From the NCBI GenBank assembly GCA_001898235.1, contig MKTN01000010.1, forward strand, positions 1 to 64,000: a stretch of DNA of 64,000 bases, given 5' to 3'. A program made the translations under genes and the position numbers. Under the pieces are notes generated by a model that did no database searches, was not told the DNA's origin, and saw nothing but the letters and a program-made list of their open reading frames with translations. The first letter of the stretch is position 1. Each line of letters starts with the position of its first letter. Below are positions 19,401 to 26,758 of the stretch, one piece after another. The stretch is from Gammaproteobacteria bacterium 39-13. Its GTDB lineage: Bacteria > Pseudomonadota > Gammaproteobacteria > Berkiellales > Berkiellaceae.

Positions 19401-19479
19401 GTGGATTTCGTTGTGCATGGATATCAAGAGCTTGAGTAATAACCTGTAATTGGTTTAATTCTGCTTCTGATAAAGGCAT
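16474..19479 (-). CDS. Fatty acyl-AMP ligase - acyl carrier protein - alpha/beta hydrolase fusion
   Basis: The product is 1001 residues with three domains. Residues 1-580 are an adenylating fatty acyl-AMP ligase, shown by YTSGSTGQPKG, WLPPYHDMGLIG and the C-terminal K of TTSGKLRRND. Residues 635-710 are a carrier protein with the phosphopantetheine serine S668 (LGIDSLDYVG). Residues 735-1000 are an alpha/beta hydrolase with HGYSG and nucleophile S813 (GLSAGS). It should activate a fatty acid with ATP, load it on its own carrier, and release or transfer it through the hydrolase. No ketosynthase or peptide synthetase module follows, so the product is likely a small acyl conjugate or acid. Confidence 0.9.
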   Translation of the reverse strand: MPLSEAELNQLQVITQALDIHAQRNPQDAALYYINDQDEREQLTYGDLQSQAQFLAQLLLKNTNPGDRILLIFPPGLEFVVAFFACAYAGRISVPSYPPANRALIEKLQSIIEDAKPSVIVTSHEIHKKLKKLSIIKKIARFLPINKLLFYILGKHAEQLNWDVEKLRLISHLPNKINNTHHLSFPTSDTSSIVFLQYTSGSTGQPKGVINTHANLLHNIQLIIKAYGIHPDSIGVSWLPPYHDMGLIGHIILPVVFGVPCTLISPINFLKNPYSWLSQISLLRADVSGGPNFAFEYCTRKVTEIQKKSLDLSCWRVAINGAEPIHHETIERFYQAFKSCGFKKENFVPSYGLAEATLMVSAKRVTGDLKTLVLSRADLSLNKVTLANNDSSSVQLFSLGKSDLEVKILNLHTKQLANDNEIGEILVAGASVTSGYWQNSKLNKKLFYTYQAKESEQFDFLRTGDLGFLHQGEIYVTGRIKQLIIIRGKNFYPHDIEHKACLAHPLIKAGCCTAFSITENNEEKLVILTEVQRIPNEQENEEICIKIRQLIRQTFAISPHVVGLLPARATLKTTSGKLRRNDMKNAYLHQKLTIFYEQKTDLKDNLDDETSQAKNLIESNNNGEEKKNSNDTKLRIKEWLLERISNKTSLPISKISLDQPLVELGIDSLDYVGLFAEIESVFKCNIDMHMMGTYPSINSILKIIAINSLETSINIANRNPYSDELGPYGFMITRKRVGIILVHGYSGSPGEMSPLAFELAKAGITVAVPQLAGHCSSYRDLKNTKWQNWYASVKKASDLLSRHCDIIFVAGLSAGSHLALNLALELDTKIAGVILLSPVFFYDGWNVSTWQNLFNGLMINSFCRYFYKINEKPPYGIKNKQAQLALSSLLANGLDKNIAKTGNMIVPALGLYEVNKLIKHIQKQIAKISNPTLIIHSLEDDIASFKNAEYAKKHLGSQLIEMVSLKDSYHVITLDNEKDYVALKVINFITQALSTKNEIIS

Positions 19480-19800
19480 GGATAAAACTCACCATGAAAG
19501 GCATTTTTTGACATACATCTTAGATAGATTAGTAAAAAGGCTACAGAAACGCAAAGATAGCAGGTAAGTAAATATAGAAAATGAAGCCCTCACCTGCACA
19601 AATACACAATTAAGGCACTACATCAAGTATTTGGCATAAGGTCAGTTCAGCTTTAGATCCTGGCGTTGTGAGGCATAACAATATAAAAAAATCCTTACCA
19701 ATCAGTAAGTTCTTGCAAGCCCTTTTGGCTAATATATCTTTTGCTGAACTTTACTGGAAATTAATCATCTAATTGATGAAGATTTTAAGTGGAGATGAAC
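19480..19800. other. Intergenic region between divergent genes
   Basis: This AT-rich stretch of about 320 bp separates the divergently transcribed acyl-AMP ligase fusion and the GNAT-like gene and should hold both promoters. I see no ORF or strong hairpin in it. Confidence 0.5.
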
Positions 19801-20757
19801 ATGACAATGTCAGGAAACAAACAGGCTCCCATCATCACAAAAAATAACGGAAAAATCATTATCAACAGTAAGTTTGATCAAAGTGAAGGCGACAAAACAT
19901 TCACTATTGAGATCGATTTTACCCCCGAAGGAGAAGCTAGTACCTATAAAAGTGAAGTTAAATTTTATATTGATTATGAAAAAGAACCACCCCAGGCAGC
20001 GATATCGTTAATTGAAGCAAAACCACAAAGACAAGGTCTTGGTAAGTTGCTAATGTATATGGTAGCACATGTAGGGAATGAACTTGGGTTAAAAAACGTT
20101 TCAACCATCATGAATACTCCAGAAGAAAAAATGTTTTACAGCAGTGTTGGTCTTGAAGTTCCCCAAGAAGAGATCGAAAAATACAAAAAATCATTTGAAA
20201 ACGAAGGACTAAGTTCAGCACAAATTTCAGCTCAACTGGAACTTGCAAAAGATAGACTCAATAGAACTGGGGCGACAGAAACTGTAAAAAATAAAACAAA
20301 AGATTCTGTTAATACCACACTTGATGAAAGTTCTTTAACAGATTTACATTTATATTTAAGTGATATATCTTCTAATGCTAGAAAACAAATACAAGATAAA
20401 AAGGTTAGCGAAAATCGGCAAGTACAGGACATAGTGAAACAACTCGTGGCAGATCCTCGTCAAATCACGCCTAGACAATTTCAAATGCTCAATAAAAACT
20501 TAACCAATAAAGAAAAAGAACAATTGCAAGGATATCTAGATATTGCGTCAAAAAATCCTTCCAAACCGAATCAAGTTCTTTCACCTTCAGAGAGTACATA
20601 TATTTCTGCTCGAAAAGAGAAACGTTATAATCCTCTTACTTCATTATTTAAAGTAGGCATAAAACAACATTTTAAAAAATTTAAAGCCTATATCAAAGAC
20701 CAAAGCCCTGAAGTGGAAAAAGAAAAGATAACGAAAAAAGATAAAAGGCTTACTTAA
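19801..20757 (+). CDS. GNAT-like N-acetyltransferase-domain protein, effector-like
   Basis: The product is about 318 residues. Residues 60-140 carry a GNAT-like core: a beta strand (AISLIEA), the acetyl-CoA pyrophosphate loop RQGLGKLL (Q/R-x-x-G-x-G/A pattern) and a final FYSSVGLE strand. The remaining 180 residues are helical and charged and end in a Lys-rich tail. GGAG six bases before ATG 19801 favours this start over GTG 19789 or ATG 19795. A short GNAT core with a long helical tail, without conserved neighbours, suggests an effector or modifier, which is inference. Confidence 0.6.
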   Translation: MTMSGNKQAPIITKNNGKIIINSKFDQSEGDKTFTIEIDFTPEGEASTYKSEVKFYIDYEKEPPQAAISLIEAKPQRQGLGKLLMYMVAHVGNELGLKNVSTIMNTPEEKMFYSSVGLEVPQEEIEKYKKSFENEGLSSAQISAQLELAKDRLNRTGATETVKNKTKDSVNTTLDESSLTDLHLYLSDISSNARKQIQDKKVSENRQVQDIVKQLVADPRQITPRQFQMLNKNLTNKEKEQLQGYLDIASKNPSKPNQVLSPSESTYISARKEKRYNPLTSLFKVGIKQHFKKFKAYIKDQSPEVEKEKITKKDKRLT

Positions 20758-21147
20758 TATAAATAAATTATACTTCGATCTCACTTTAGTTCGCCTTTTT
20801 TCTCCTTACCGCGGTCTCAGATGGACAGACTTTGCATTATTGAAAAATTAGGTAACATCGATTCATACAGTTAATGCTTATTTTTTCTCTTCTGTTACTT
20901 CAATTTGCGTTTATAGTATGTTTTATTAAAACTACAGATCATGATAAAAATCCGCCTCGATTCGCTCGCTCAATTTTATCTCTATAATACTACCTTTTAT
21001 CCTTAGCACACCCATAATAATATAAATATAATCAATAACTTACATGACTTTATATCACTCATCCTCAGAAAATCTCTTATTTTAGTTACAAAACAAACAC
21101 CGTATGATAATCCCATTACATTAATAATTATCTCGGAGAAATATACC
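20758..21147. other. Intergenic region, no gene seen
   Basis: This 390-bp stretch carries no convincing ORF. A short motif near 20938 (ATGATAAAAATCC followed by CTCG and TCGC stretches) is echoed near 27568, possibly a small dispersed repeat. The 3' end carries GGAGA ahead of the next gene. Confidence 0.4.
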
Positions 21148-22086
21148 ATGCTAAATACACTTACATCGCCAAACTTTTATGATGAGTTTACAAGTCGTAC
21201 GATTTGCGCCGAAACACATCACTTTGCTACACGGGGTATTCCAGGGTATATCTATCAAACACCAGATTATAAGCATTGGTACTGGGTACGTCATGATGTT
21301 GATTTCGCAAAGCAGGATGAAACATCATGGGCGTCGATGGGTAGCTCTACAAAACGAGAAAATTTGCTATTTGATGCGAATTCAGCTCGACTCATTGAAT
21401 TAAGACAACAAGTTATTGCTGAAACACTCGATAAACCCATAAGAGAAGTGTTAGAAACTGTCAACAATATTGTCGACAACTTAACTGCAATACCAGGAAA
21501 ATTGCGTAATGAAAGAGAACTTGAATTAGATGCTGAATTATCCGCATTTTTAAAAGCTGAATTTTCACGCACCGGGAGCAAAGATATCACCATAGATAAA
21601 TTGATAGAAGAAAAAAAATTAGTATGTAGGCATAAAGCAATTATCGTAGCCTATGTATTGGGTGAATTGATTAGGCTTGGAATTTTGCCGCCTGGTGAAG
21701 CCCGACATTATCGTTCAGATATACGTGATCTAAGCGTCTCACCAACAGCTACGGCAAAAACCAAATCCCGTGGTGTGCATAGTTGGGCTCTTTATAAGCA
21801 AAATGAAGGGGGATTATGGATGTGCGATCCAAGATGGCTGTCTGTGAAAAACTTAGATAACACCCGTGATTTATATCTCGCTAGTCAATCTTATGGCAGC
21901 ATAACGATTCTTAAAATGATAGACAAGCTAAATGGCGTAGAAAGAAAAGAAGATGAATTTCTTCTTCCTTCACCAGGCGCTGCATATTTGCCAATGGCAA
22001 CACCAGTGATTCAAGGATCACGTATTCCTAGTGCCATTCCACCGGTACAAGAGCTTGAGCCCATACGAGTCGCATATAAGCCATAA
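21148..22086 (+). CDS. Putative transglutaminase-like cysteine protease/effector
   Basis: The product is 312 residues with no family I can name. The order of residues fits a transglutaminase-like catalytic triad: C160 at the start of a helix (KLVCRHKAIIVAYVLG), H211 in GVHSWALY and D227 in WMCDPRW. Spacing and local motifs (helix after Cys, H-x-W strand, W-x-x-D-P strand) match that superfamily, which includes papain-fold proteases, deamidases and amide-bond formers. The N-terminal 150 residues have no recognised domain. GGAGA precedes the ATG. An intracellular-bacterium effector role is inference. Confidence 0.6.
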   Translation: MLNTLTSPNFYDEFTSRTICAETHHFATRGIPGYIYQTPDYKHWYWVRHDVDFAKQDETSWASMGSSTKRENLLFDANSARLIELRQQVIAETLDKPIREVLETVNNIVDNLTAIPGKLRNERELELDAELSAFLKAEFSRTGSKDITIDKLIEEKKLVCRHKAIIVAYVLGELIRLGILPPGEARHYRSDIRDLSVSPTATAKTKSRGVHSWALYKQNEGGLWMCDPRWLSVKNLDNTRDLYLASQSYGSITILKMIDKLNGVERKEDEFLLPSPGAAYLPMATPVIQGSRIPSAIPPVQELEPIRVAYKP

Positions 22087-22120
22087 AAAATTGGGCGGAT
22101 GTGAAGATCCGCCCAATTTT
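22087..22120. terminator. Strong bidirectional terminator
   Basis: A perfect 14-bp stem (AAAATTGGGCGGAT with ATCCGCCCAATTTT) around a 6-nt loop lies between two convergent genes. A- and T-runs on either side let it work in both directions. Confidence 0.85.
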
Positions 22121-22192
22121 CAACAACTAATGAAAATAAACTTCACTTCATATTCGCTTCCCAAGCCTCTCATTTGTGGCTAATAACCGCCC

Positions 22193-24220
22193 TTAATTTT
22201 CAATTCTTAGCATACGTGAATTTACAGCACATATTACCGTACTCAAAGACATTAAGATTGCACCAAAAGCAGGATCTAAAGCAATATTATACGATTTATA
22301 TAAGATCCCAGCAGCTAACGGCAAAGCAACCGTATTGTAGCCTGTTGCCCAAGCAAGATTTTGGATCATTTTTTTGTAAGTGGCTTTTGCAAGCTCAATA
22401 ATAGCTACCACATCCTGAGGGTTGCTTTTAACAAGGATGATGTCCGCAGTTTCAATTGCGACATCTGTACCCGCACCTATCGCAATTCCCACATCAGCTT
22501 GAGCCAAAGCAGGCGCATCGTTAACCCCATCACCTGTCATCGCAACCGTTAACCCTCTTGCTTGAATTTCCTTTATTTTTTCAACTTTTTGATGAGGTAA
22601 AATTTCTGCAAAAACTTCATCTAAGCCTATTTCTTTCGCAACCCAATCAGCAACTTTTTTATTATCACCCGTGAGCATGATACAGCTAATACCCATTGCT
22701 TTTAACGCAGTAATCGCTAACTTTGATTCTGGACGAATAATGTCAGCTAATGCGATGGCCCCTTTAAGCTCATCCTCTATTAATAAAAAAATTACTGTTT
22801 TACCTTGACTAGAAAGTTCAGCGATATGTTTATCCTCTATTTTGATATTTTTTTCTCGCAAGTAACCCGGACTAACCACTTTCATTTGCTTATGTAGCAC
22901 CAAAGCCTGTGCGCCCTTACCTGGAATAGCGCTAAAATTATCTGCATCCAATTTCATTTCACTTGCTTGCACAATGCCTTTAGCAATAGGATGCTCAGAA
23001 AATCTTTCAATAGAAGCTGCGTAATTGATTATCTCTTTCTCAGTCATGGAAGGATCGAACACCAAAACATCAGTTACACCAAATTCACCTTTGGTTAATG
23101 TACCAGTTTTATCAAAAATGATAGCTTGAATGTTTCGCGCAATCTCAAATGCAGCACGATCACGGATTAAAAGACCTCGTTGTGCCGCTAATGAAGTTGA
23201 AACAGCAACAACTAATGGAATTGCGAGGCCAAGGGCATGTGGACAGGCAACCACCATAACGGAAACCATTCGTTCAAGCGCAAAAGGTAGGCTTTCTCTT
23301 CCGAAAGTAATCCAGGCAATCAGCGCACTTGCTCCCCCTATTAATGCAATAATAGTCAACCAAAAAGCTGCCCTATTCGCTAAGTCCTGAGTTTTAGATT
23401 TACTTTCTTGTGCCTGTCTCACTAATTCAATGACTTGAGACAGAAATGACTCATTTCCTGTTTTATTCACTTCAACTAAAATTGAACCTTCTCCATTGAT
23501 TGAACCACCAATTACATTGGCACCAATTGTCTTAGCAACGGGCATAGACTCACCGGTTAGCATTGCTTCATTAAGAGAAGTCTCACCTTTTAGGATTTGA
23601 CCATCAACAGGTACTTTTTCTCCGGGTTTTACCAAAACATGATCGCCAAAATGCAGTTCTGCTAACGGGATTTCAATCATGCTCCCATCTTCCTGAACTT
23701 TATGCGCTTGCGAAGGCATTAAACGCGCCAATTGTTCAAGAGCTTCACCGGCCCCCATAACTGATTTCATTTCTATCCAATGGCCTAATAGCATAATGTC
23801 AATTAATGTGACCAATTCCCAAAAAAAATCGGTTCCTTTGAGCCCAAAGACATTTGCCATGCTATATAGGTAAGCGACTGTAATGGCAACGCCTATTAGG
23901 GTCATCATCCCTAAACGTTTTGATTTAACTTCAGATACCGAGCCTTTTAGAAACGGACTCCCGCCATAAAAGTAAACGATGCTTGAAATAAGCGCTAACC
24001 AATACATATCTCCTTTAAAACGCAAAGTCTCGCCTAAACCAATAAACATCTGGATCATAGGGGAAAGTGCTAAAACCGGGATTGAAAGAATTAAACAAAT
24101 CCAAAAACGTTTCTTAAAATCTGTAACCATGCTGCCATGTCTGGCGTGATGCTCTCCATGTATTGTGTGATTTACTTTTGCATGTTCAGAATGATGCGAA
24201 TGTTGTTTATTTTGGCACAT
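22193..24220 (-). CDS. P1B-type heavy-metal ATPase, CopB-like
   Basis: The product is about 675 residues from ATG 24220. The N-terminus is His-rich (HSHHSEH, HGEHHARH) and lacks CxxC metal-binding domains. Catalytic features are C326-P-H328 in the transport helix, the phosphorylated D370-K-T-G-T and SEHPIAKG for nucleotide binding, then TGDN and GDGVNDAPA. CPH rather than CPC marks the P1B-3 group, generally linked to Cu(II)/Cu(I)/Ag export. It pumps metal ions out of the cytoplasm at the inner membrane. No copper regulator or chaperone gene is adjacent. Confidence 0.92.
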   Translation of the reverse strand: MCQNKQHSHHSEHAKVNHTIHGEHHARHGSMVTDFKKRFWICLILSIPVLALSPMIQMFIGLGETLRFKGDMYWLALISSIVYFYGGSPFLKGSVSEVKSKRLGMMTLIGVAITVAYLYSMANVFGLKGTDFFWELVTLIDIMLLGHWIEMKSVMGAGEALEQLARLMPSQAHKVQEDGSMIEIPLAELHFGDHVLVKPGEKVPVDGQILKGETSLNEAMLTGESMPVAKTIGANVIGGSINGEGSILVEVNKTGNESFLSQVIELVRQAQESKSKTQDLANRAAFWLTIIALIGGASALIAWITFGRESLPFALERMVSVMVVACPHALGLAIPLVVAVSTSLAAQRGLLIRDRAAFEIARNIQAIIFDKTGTLTKGEFGVTDVLVFDPSMTEKEIINYAASIERFSEHPIAKGIVQASEMKLDADNFSAIPGKGAQALVLHKQMKVVSPGYLREKNIKIEDKHIAELSSQGKTVIFLLIEDELKGAIALADIIRPESKLAITALKAMGISCIMLTGDNKKVADWVAKEIGLDEVFAEILPHQKVEKIKEIQARGLTVAMTGDGVNDAPALAQADVGIAIGAGTDVAIETADIILVKSNPQDVVAIIELAKATYKKMIQNLAWATGYNTVALPLAAGILYKSYNIALDPAFGAILMSLSTVICAVNSRMLRIEN

Positions 24221-24300
24221 GATTTCTTTTCTCTTTATCACTGCAGCTTTTCATATTATTACCCGCGCCAGTGTTATATTCTAAAACATTTTCGAAGAGC

Positions 24301-24765
24301 TCATGATATTTTCGCGGACTTTAGTTCATGTTCACTAGCAAATTCAGTTTGAGCAATTTTTCCTTCGTTCAAGCCAATCTCACATTCATATACTTTAAAA
24401 TGAGCAACATGATTAATGCTGCTAGGGTGATCGTTGTAAGAGGAAATCAAACATTATCATCATAAATGCATCACGTTGTGGATAGGTCTGTTTCCATTTA
24501 AGTATCCAAGGCTTATCATCAGGATGCACTGGAGAGATAGGCAGGATGTAATAGAAACCTACCGATTTTTTATCGGTTAATTTCATCAATGCTTTAAAAA
24601 GAGCAGGAAATGAATAAAATCATTCATTGCGGCTCTCGCTTTATTGCCGTATGAGAAGTATCTACAAAACGGTTATCTTATTGATGTGCGGATGAAACAA
24701 AAACAGAGAAATCCACGATAAAAGTTGAAGAAATAAAAAGGAAGTTATCAAATGCGAGGATGAAC
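24301..24765 (-). pseudogene. Decayed coding remnant in several frames
   Basis: On the minus strand, successive stretches with protein-like composition switch frame: around 24765-24670 (FILAFDNFLFISSTF...), then 24586-24422 (54 residues including VGFYYILPISPVHPDDKPW), then 24440-24301 (NHVAHFKVYECEIGLNEGK...). Stops and frame changes separate them. This looks like a degraded gene lying upstream of the metal ATPase. I do not recognise the family. Confidence 0.4.
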
Positions 24766-24917
24766 TCGTTCAAACGACCACTCAAAAAAAAAGCCGTTTT
24801 TGCGGCGCTCATTGACCATGGTAGTTATTTAAATTACAATTTTCTTTTAAGCAAAAATAGTGCATTTACATGCTATTTTTCTGTCATACAATCCATTCCA
24901 AGTATAAGGAATAAACA

Positions 24918-25226
24918 ATGCGGCTTCTTAAGTTTAATGAAATTGAGATAGTAAATGGAGCAGAAAATCAGGCCATTATGGATTCTTACTCGAGCGCTAT
25001 AGGTGTTTGGGGAACTTTTGGCGCGACGATAGGTGCTTTCATCTATCCTATTATGTCATATCTGGAACCTGCATCTCCCGTTACTAATTTATTATTAACA
25101 ATGGCAGGACAATCTGCGGCAATAGAGGCCTTCGCAATGATTGGCATGGGATTTACCGTTGGTGCCACGTTTGGTGTTGCATTTTATTATTTGATTAGTA
25201 ATTTAGAATCGCAATATCCCTCCTAG
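24918..25226 (+). CDS. Small peptide with double-glycine-type leader (GA), microcin-like
   Basis: The product is 102 residues, starting MRLLKFNEIEIVNGA, a leader with GA at the cleavage position. The rest is two Gly/Ala-rich hydrophobic segments (WGTFGATIGAFIYPIMSYL and AMIGMGFTVGATFGVAFYYLI), as in membrane-active class II bacteriocins or microcins. AAGGA seven bases upstream supports the ATG, and a strong terminator follows, so this is a monocistronic unit. No immunity protein of the usual kind is adjacent. An antimicrobial role is inference. Confidence 0.65.
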   Translation: MRLLKFNEIEIVNGAENQAIMDSYSSAIGVWGTFGATIGAFIYPIMSYLEPASPVTNLLLTMAGQSAAIEAFAMIGMGFTVGATFGVAFYYLISNLESQYPS

Positions 25227-25248
25227 ATCCTCTTTTATTTTTGAAAAA

Positions 25249-25290
25249 TGAGATCAGGGATGCATTTCTGCCTGATCTCATCTTATTGTT
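25249..25290 (+). terminator. Terminator of the leader-peptide gene
   Basis: A perfect 10-bp stem (TGAGATCAGG with CCTGATCTCA, 25249-25280) is followed by a T-rich tract. Confidence 0.75.
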
Positions 25291-25404
25291 TTGTAAGAAA
25301 ATACAACGGTTAGATCGGCAAGCTAATTTTAATATTTTGCAGCATCAGTGTAGCATCTTAAAAATACATTTCTGAAAGCTGGTTTTTACTCTCAGAAATA
25401 ATCC

Positions 25405-25596
25405 TTACTTTCCAAACCGGTATTTTTTATGTTCTGTATTATATTGGTCGTCATCCTCACCATCACTACTTTTTTCAGCTTTTGATTTAGAAGTGGAGGT
25501 TTGGTTGCTTCTGACATCAAAATATTTTTCATCTTTTACTTCAGTGATTTCTTCAAGCGGCTTTTCATCATCTTTTATTTCAGAGGCTTCTTCCAT
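25405..25596 (-). CDS. Small acidic low-complexity ORF, doubtful
   Basis: Sixty-three residues rich in Glu, Asp, Lys and Ser (MEEASEIKDDEKPLEE...). It has only a weak ribosome binding site and overlaps another coding-like fragment in a different frame. It may be real or the trailing part of a broken gene. Confidence 0.3.
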   Translation of the reverse strand: MEEASEIKDDEKPLEEITEVKDEKYFDVRSNQTSTSKSKAEKSSDGEDDDQYNTEHKKYRFGK

Positions 25597-25706
25597 TGAT
25601 CTTTTTGCCTTTTTTCACACTCTTTATTTTGATCTATTGTAGTTGAAAAGCGATTAACAAAATCGTTAGCTAAAGCTTTGCGACGTTCAAACCCTGCCAA
25701 TAGCAC
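25575..25706 (-). pseudogene. Fragment of a broken gene
   Basis: A 43-residue reading frame from GTG 25706 has natural protein composition (LAGFERRKALANDFVNRFSTT...) and overlaps the start of the acidic ORF in another frame. It lacks a plausible ribosome binding site and an in-frame ATG. Together the two ORFs suggest one gene split by a frameshift near 25590. Confidence 0.3.
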
Positions 25707-25860
25707 CTCTCACCACTTAAAGTGTATATACAAAATTACCCATTATTATAATTGGATTGTTTCTAAAGACTTGTTCAGATAACATCCATTTATTTTATCA
25801 AAAAAGAATTTATCCATTTATTAAGCTTAATAAACACTTAAGCTTGTTTAAGGTAATCTT

Positions 25861-26163
25861 ATGAAAATACTAAATTATTCAGAATGCGAAAGAGTGGCAG
25901 GTGGCTTAATTGTGAATCAGTATGAAAATCACGCCACGATTATGCTTGGGTTATCGGAGTCATTTACTTTCTCTAACGGAGAAATCTCTTTTTCTCTTGA
26001 TTATAATGGTTTGACAAATTTTTGTATAATGGACACAAAATTAATTACTAGCATCACAGGATGCGATCCTTTTTCAAAAAATGGCATAACCTTAGGCCCA
26101 ATTAAAATACTTGGCGCTCATGGCGATGTAACTTCGTACACGCTTTATAACTATAATTATTAG
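25861..26163 (+). CDS. Small peptide with double-glycine leader, tandem copy 1
   Basis: The product is 100 residues beginning MKILNYSECERVAGG, a near-consensus double-glycine leader. AGG eight bases upstream supports the start. The predicted mature part (about 85 residues) is beta-rich with two Cys and ends in Tyr/Asn repeats (TLYNYNY). It is followed after 16 bp by a similar gene. The C-terminal strand pattern (GITLGPIKI) resembles that of the next gene (NITLDNIKI), so the two are probably paralogues. This is not a typical hydrophobic bacteriocin; an adhesin-like, signalling or toxin role is open. Confidence 0.7.
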   Translation: MKILNYSECERVAGGLIVNQYENHATIMLGLSESFTFSNGEISFSLDYNGLTNFCIMDTKLITSITGCDPFSKNGITLGPIKILGAHGDVTSYTLYNYNY

Positions 26164-26179
26164 CTTTAGGAAATAGTTC

Positions 26180-26470
26180 ATGAGAGATTTAAATACCTCA
26201 GAGACATATATAACAGCTGGTGGCAATGTAACGGCTTTTTGTTATGGGCAATATTATTTTCAAGTTGATTTCCATAATAGTATTGGAAATTTCAGTTTGA
26301 ACACGCTTCCTGGCGCTACCGATCAGTACCTAGTCATCAATATGGGTGAAAGCAATTTTATTGATATTAATGGAACTGTTTATCCCATCTCTAATATCAC
26401 TTTAGATAATATTAAAATTACCACTTATGAAGATATGTGGGGTGTAAGAAGATTTAATATACAATTTTAA
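26180..26470 (+). CDS. Small peptide with double-glycine leader, tandem copy 2
   Basis: The product is 96 residues with leader MRDLNTSETYITAGG and AGGA eight bases before the ATG. The mature part is beta-rich, with alternating hydrophobic residues, one Cys, and a final strand-turn-strand (NITLDNIKITTYED...RRFNIQF). It is probably cotranscribed with the previous gene, 16 bp upstream. Downstream is a repeat element, not an exporter or immunity gene. Confidence 0.68.
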   Translation: MRDLNTSETYITAGGNVTAFCYGQYYFQVDFHNSIGNFSLNTLPGATDQYLVINMGESNFIDINGTVYPISNITLDNIKITTYEDMWGVRRFNIQF

Positions 26471-26507
26471 TATCTGAAATAGGGTGAGGTTTGCAATATC
26501 TAAACCT

Positions 26508-26640
26508 ACAATTTTTTATTCATCATGAACCCAACATTTCTTCCCTCACCCGCAGCTAAAAGCTGCGACCTCTCCCGCGAAGCGGTAGAGGGAATTGTCT
26601 GCAGCGCAGACGAAGATCCACTAACATCATTCCGATCCCT
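26508..26640 (+). repeat. 133-bp repeat, copy 1
   Basis: Nearly identical (two mismatches seen) and in the same orientation as 27638-27770. It contains short palindromes: GCAGCT-AAAA-GCTGC, CTCCCGCGAAGCGG and GTCTGC-AGC-GCAGAC. The palindromes and CCCTCACCC/CTCTCCC composition resemble REP-type elements. Confidence 0.9.
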
Positions 26641-26758
26641 CTCCCGTTTGGGAGAGGTTTAGGGCTTGTCACGACGTAGCTTTATTGAAATTCCAATTAG
26701 ATAATTAGAACTCAAACATTGCTGATTAGTATTATCATTGATAAATGGTAATTTAGCT

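Noticed and set aside
16474-19479. Start of an NRPS/PKS cluster
   Set aside because: The carrier domain is followed by a hydrolase, not condensation or ketosynthase domains, and no such genes are adjacent.
24760-24951. Plus-strand reading frame running into the 24918 leader-peptide gene
   Set aside because: No Shine-Dalgarno; the downstream gene has a clear one at 24908 and a recognisable leader.
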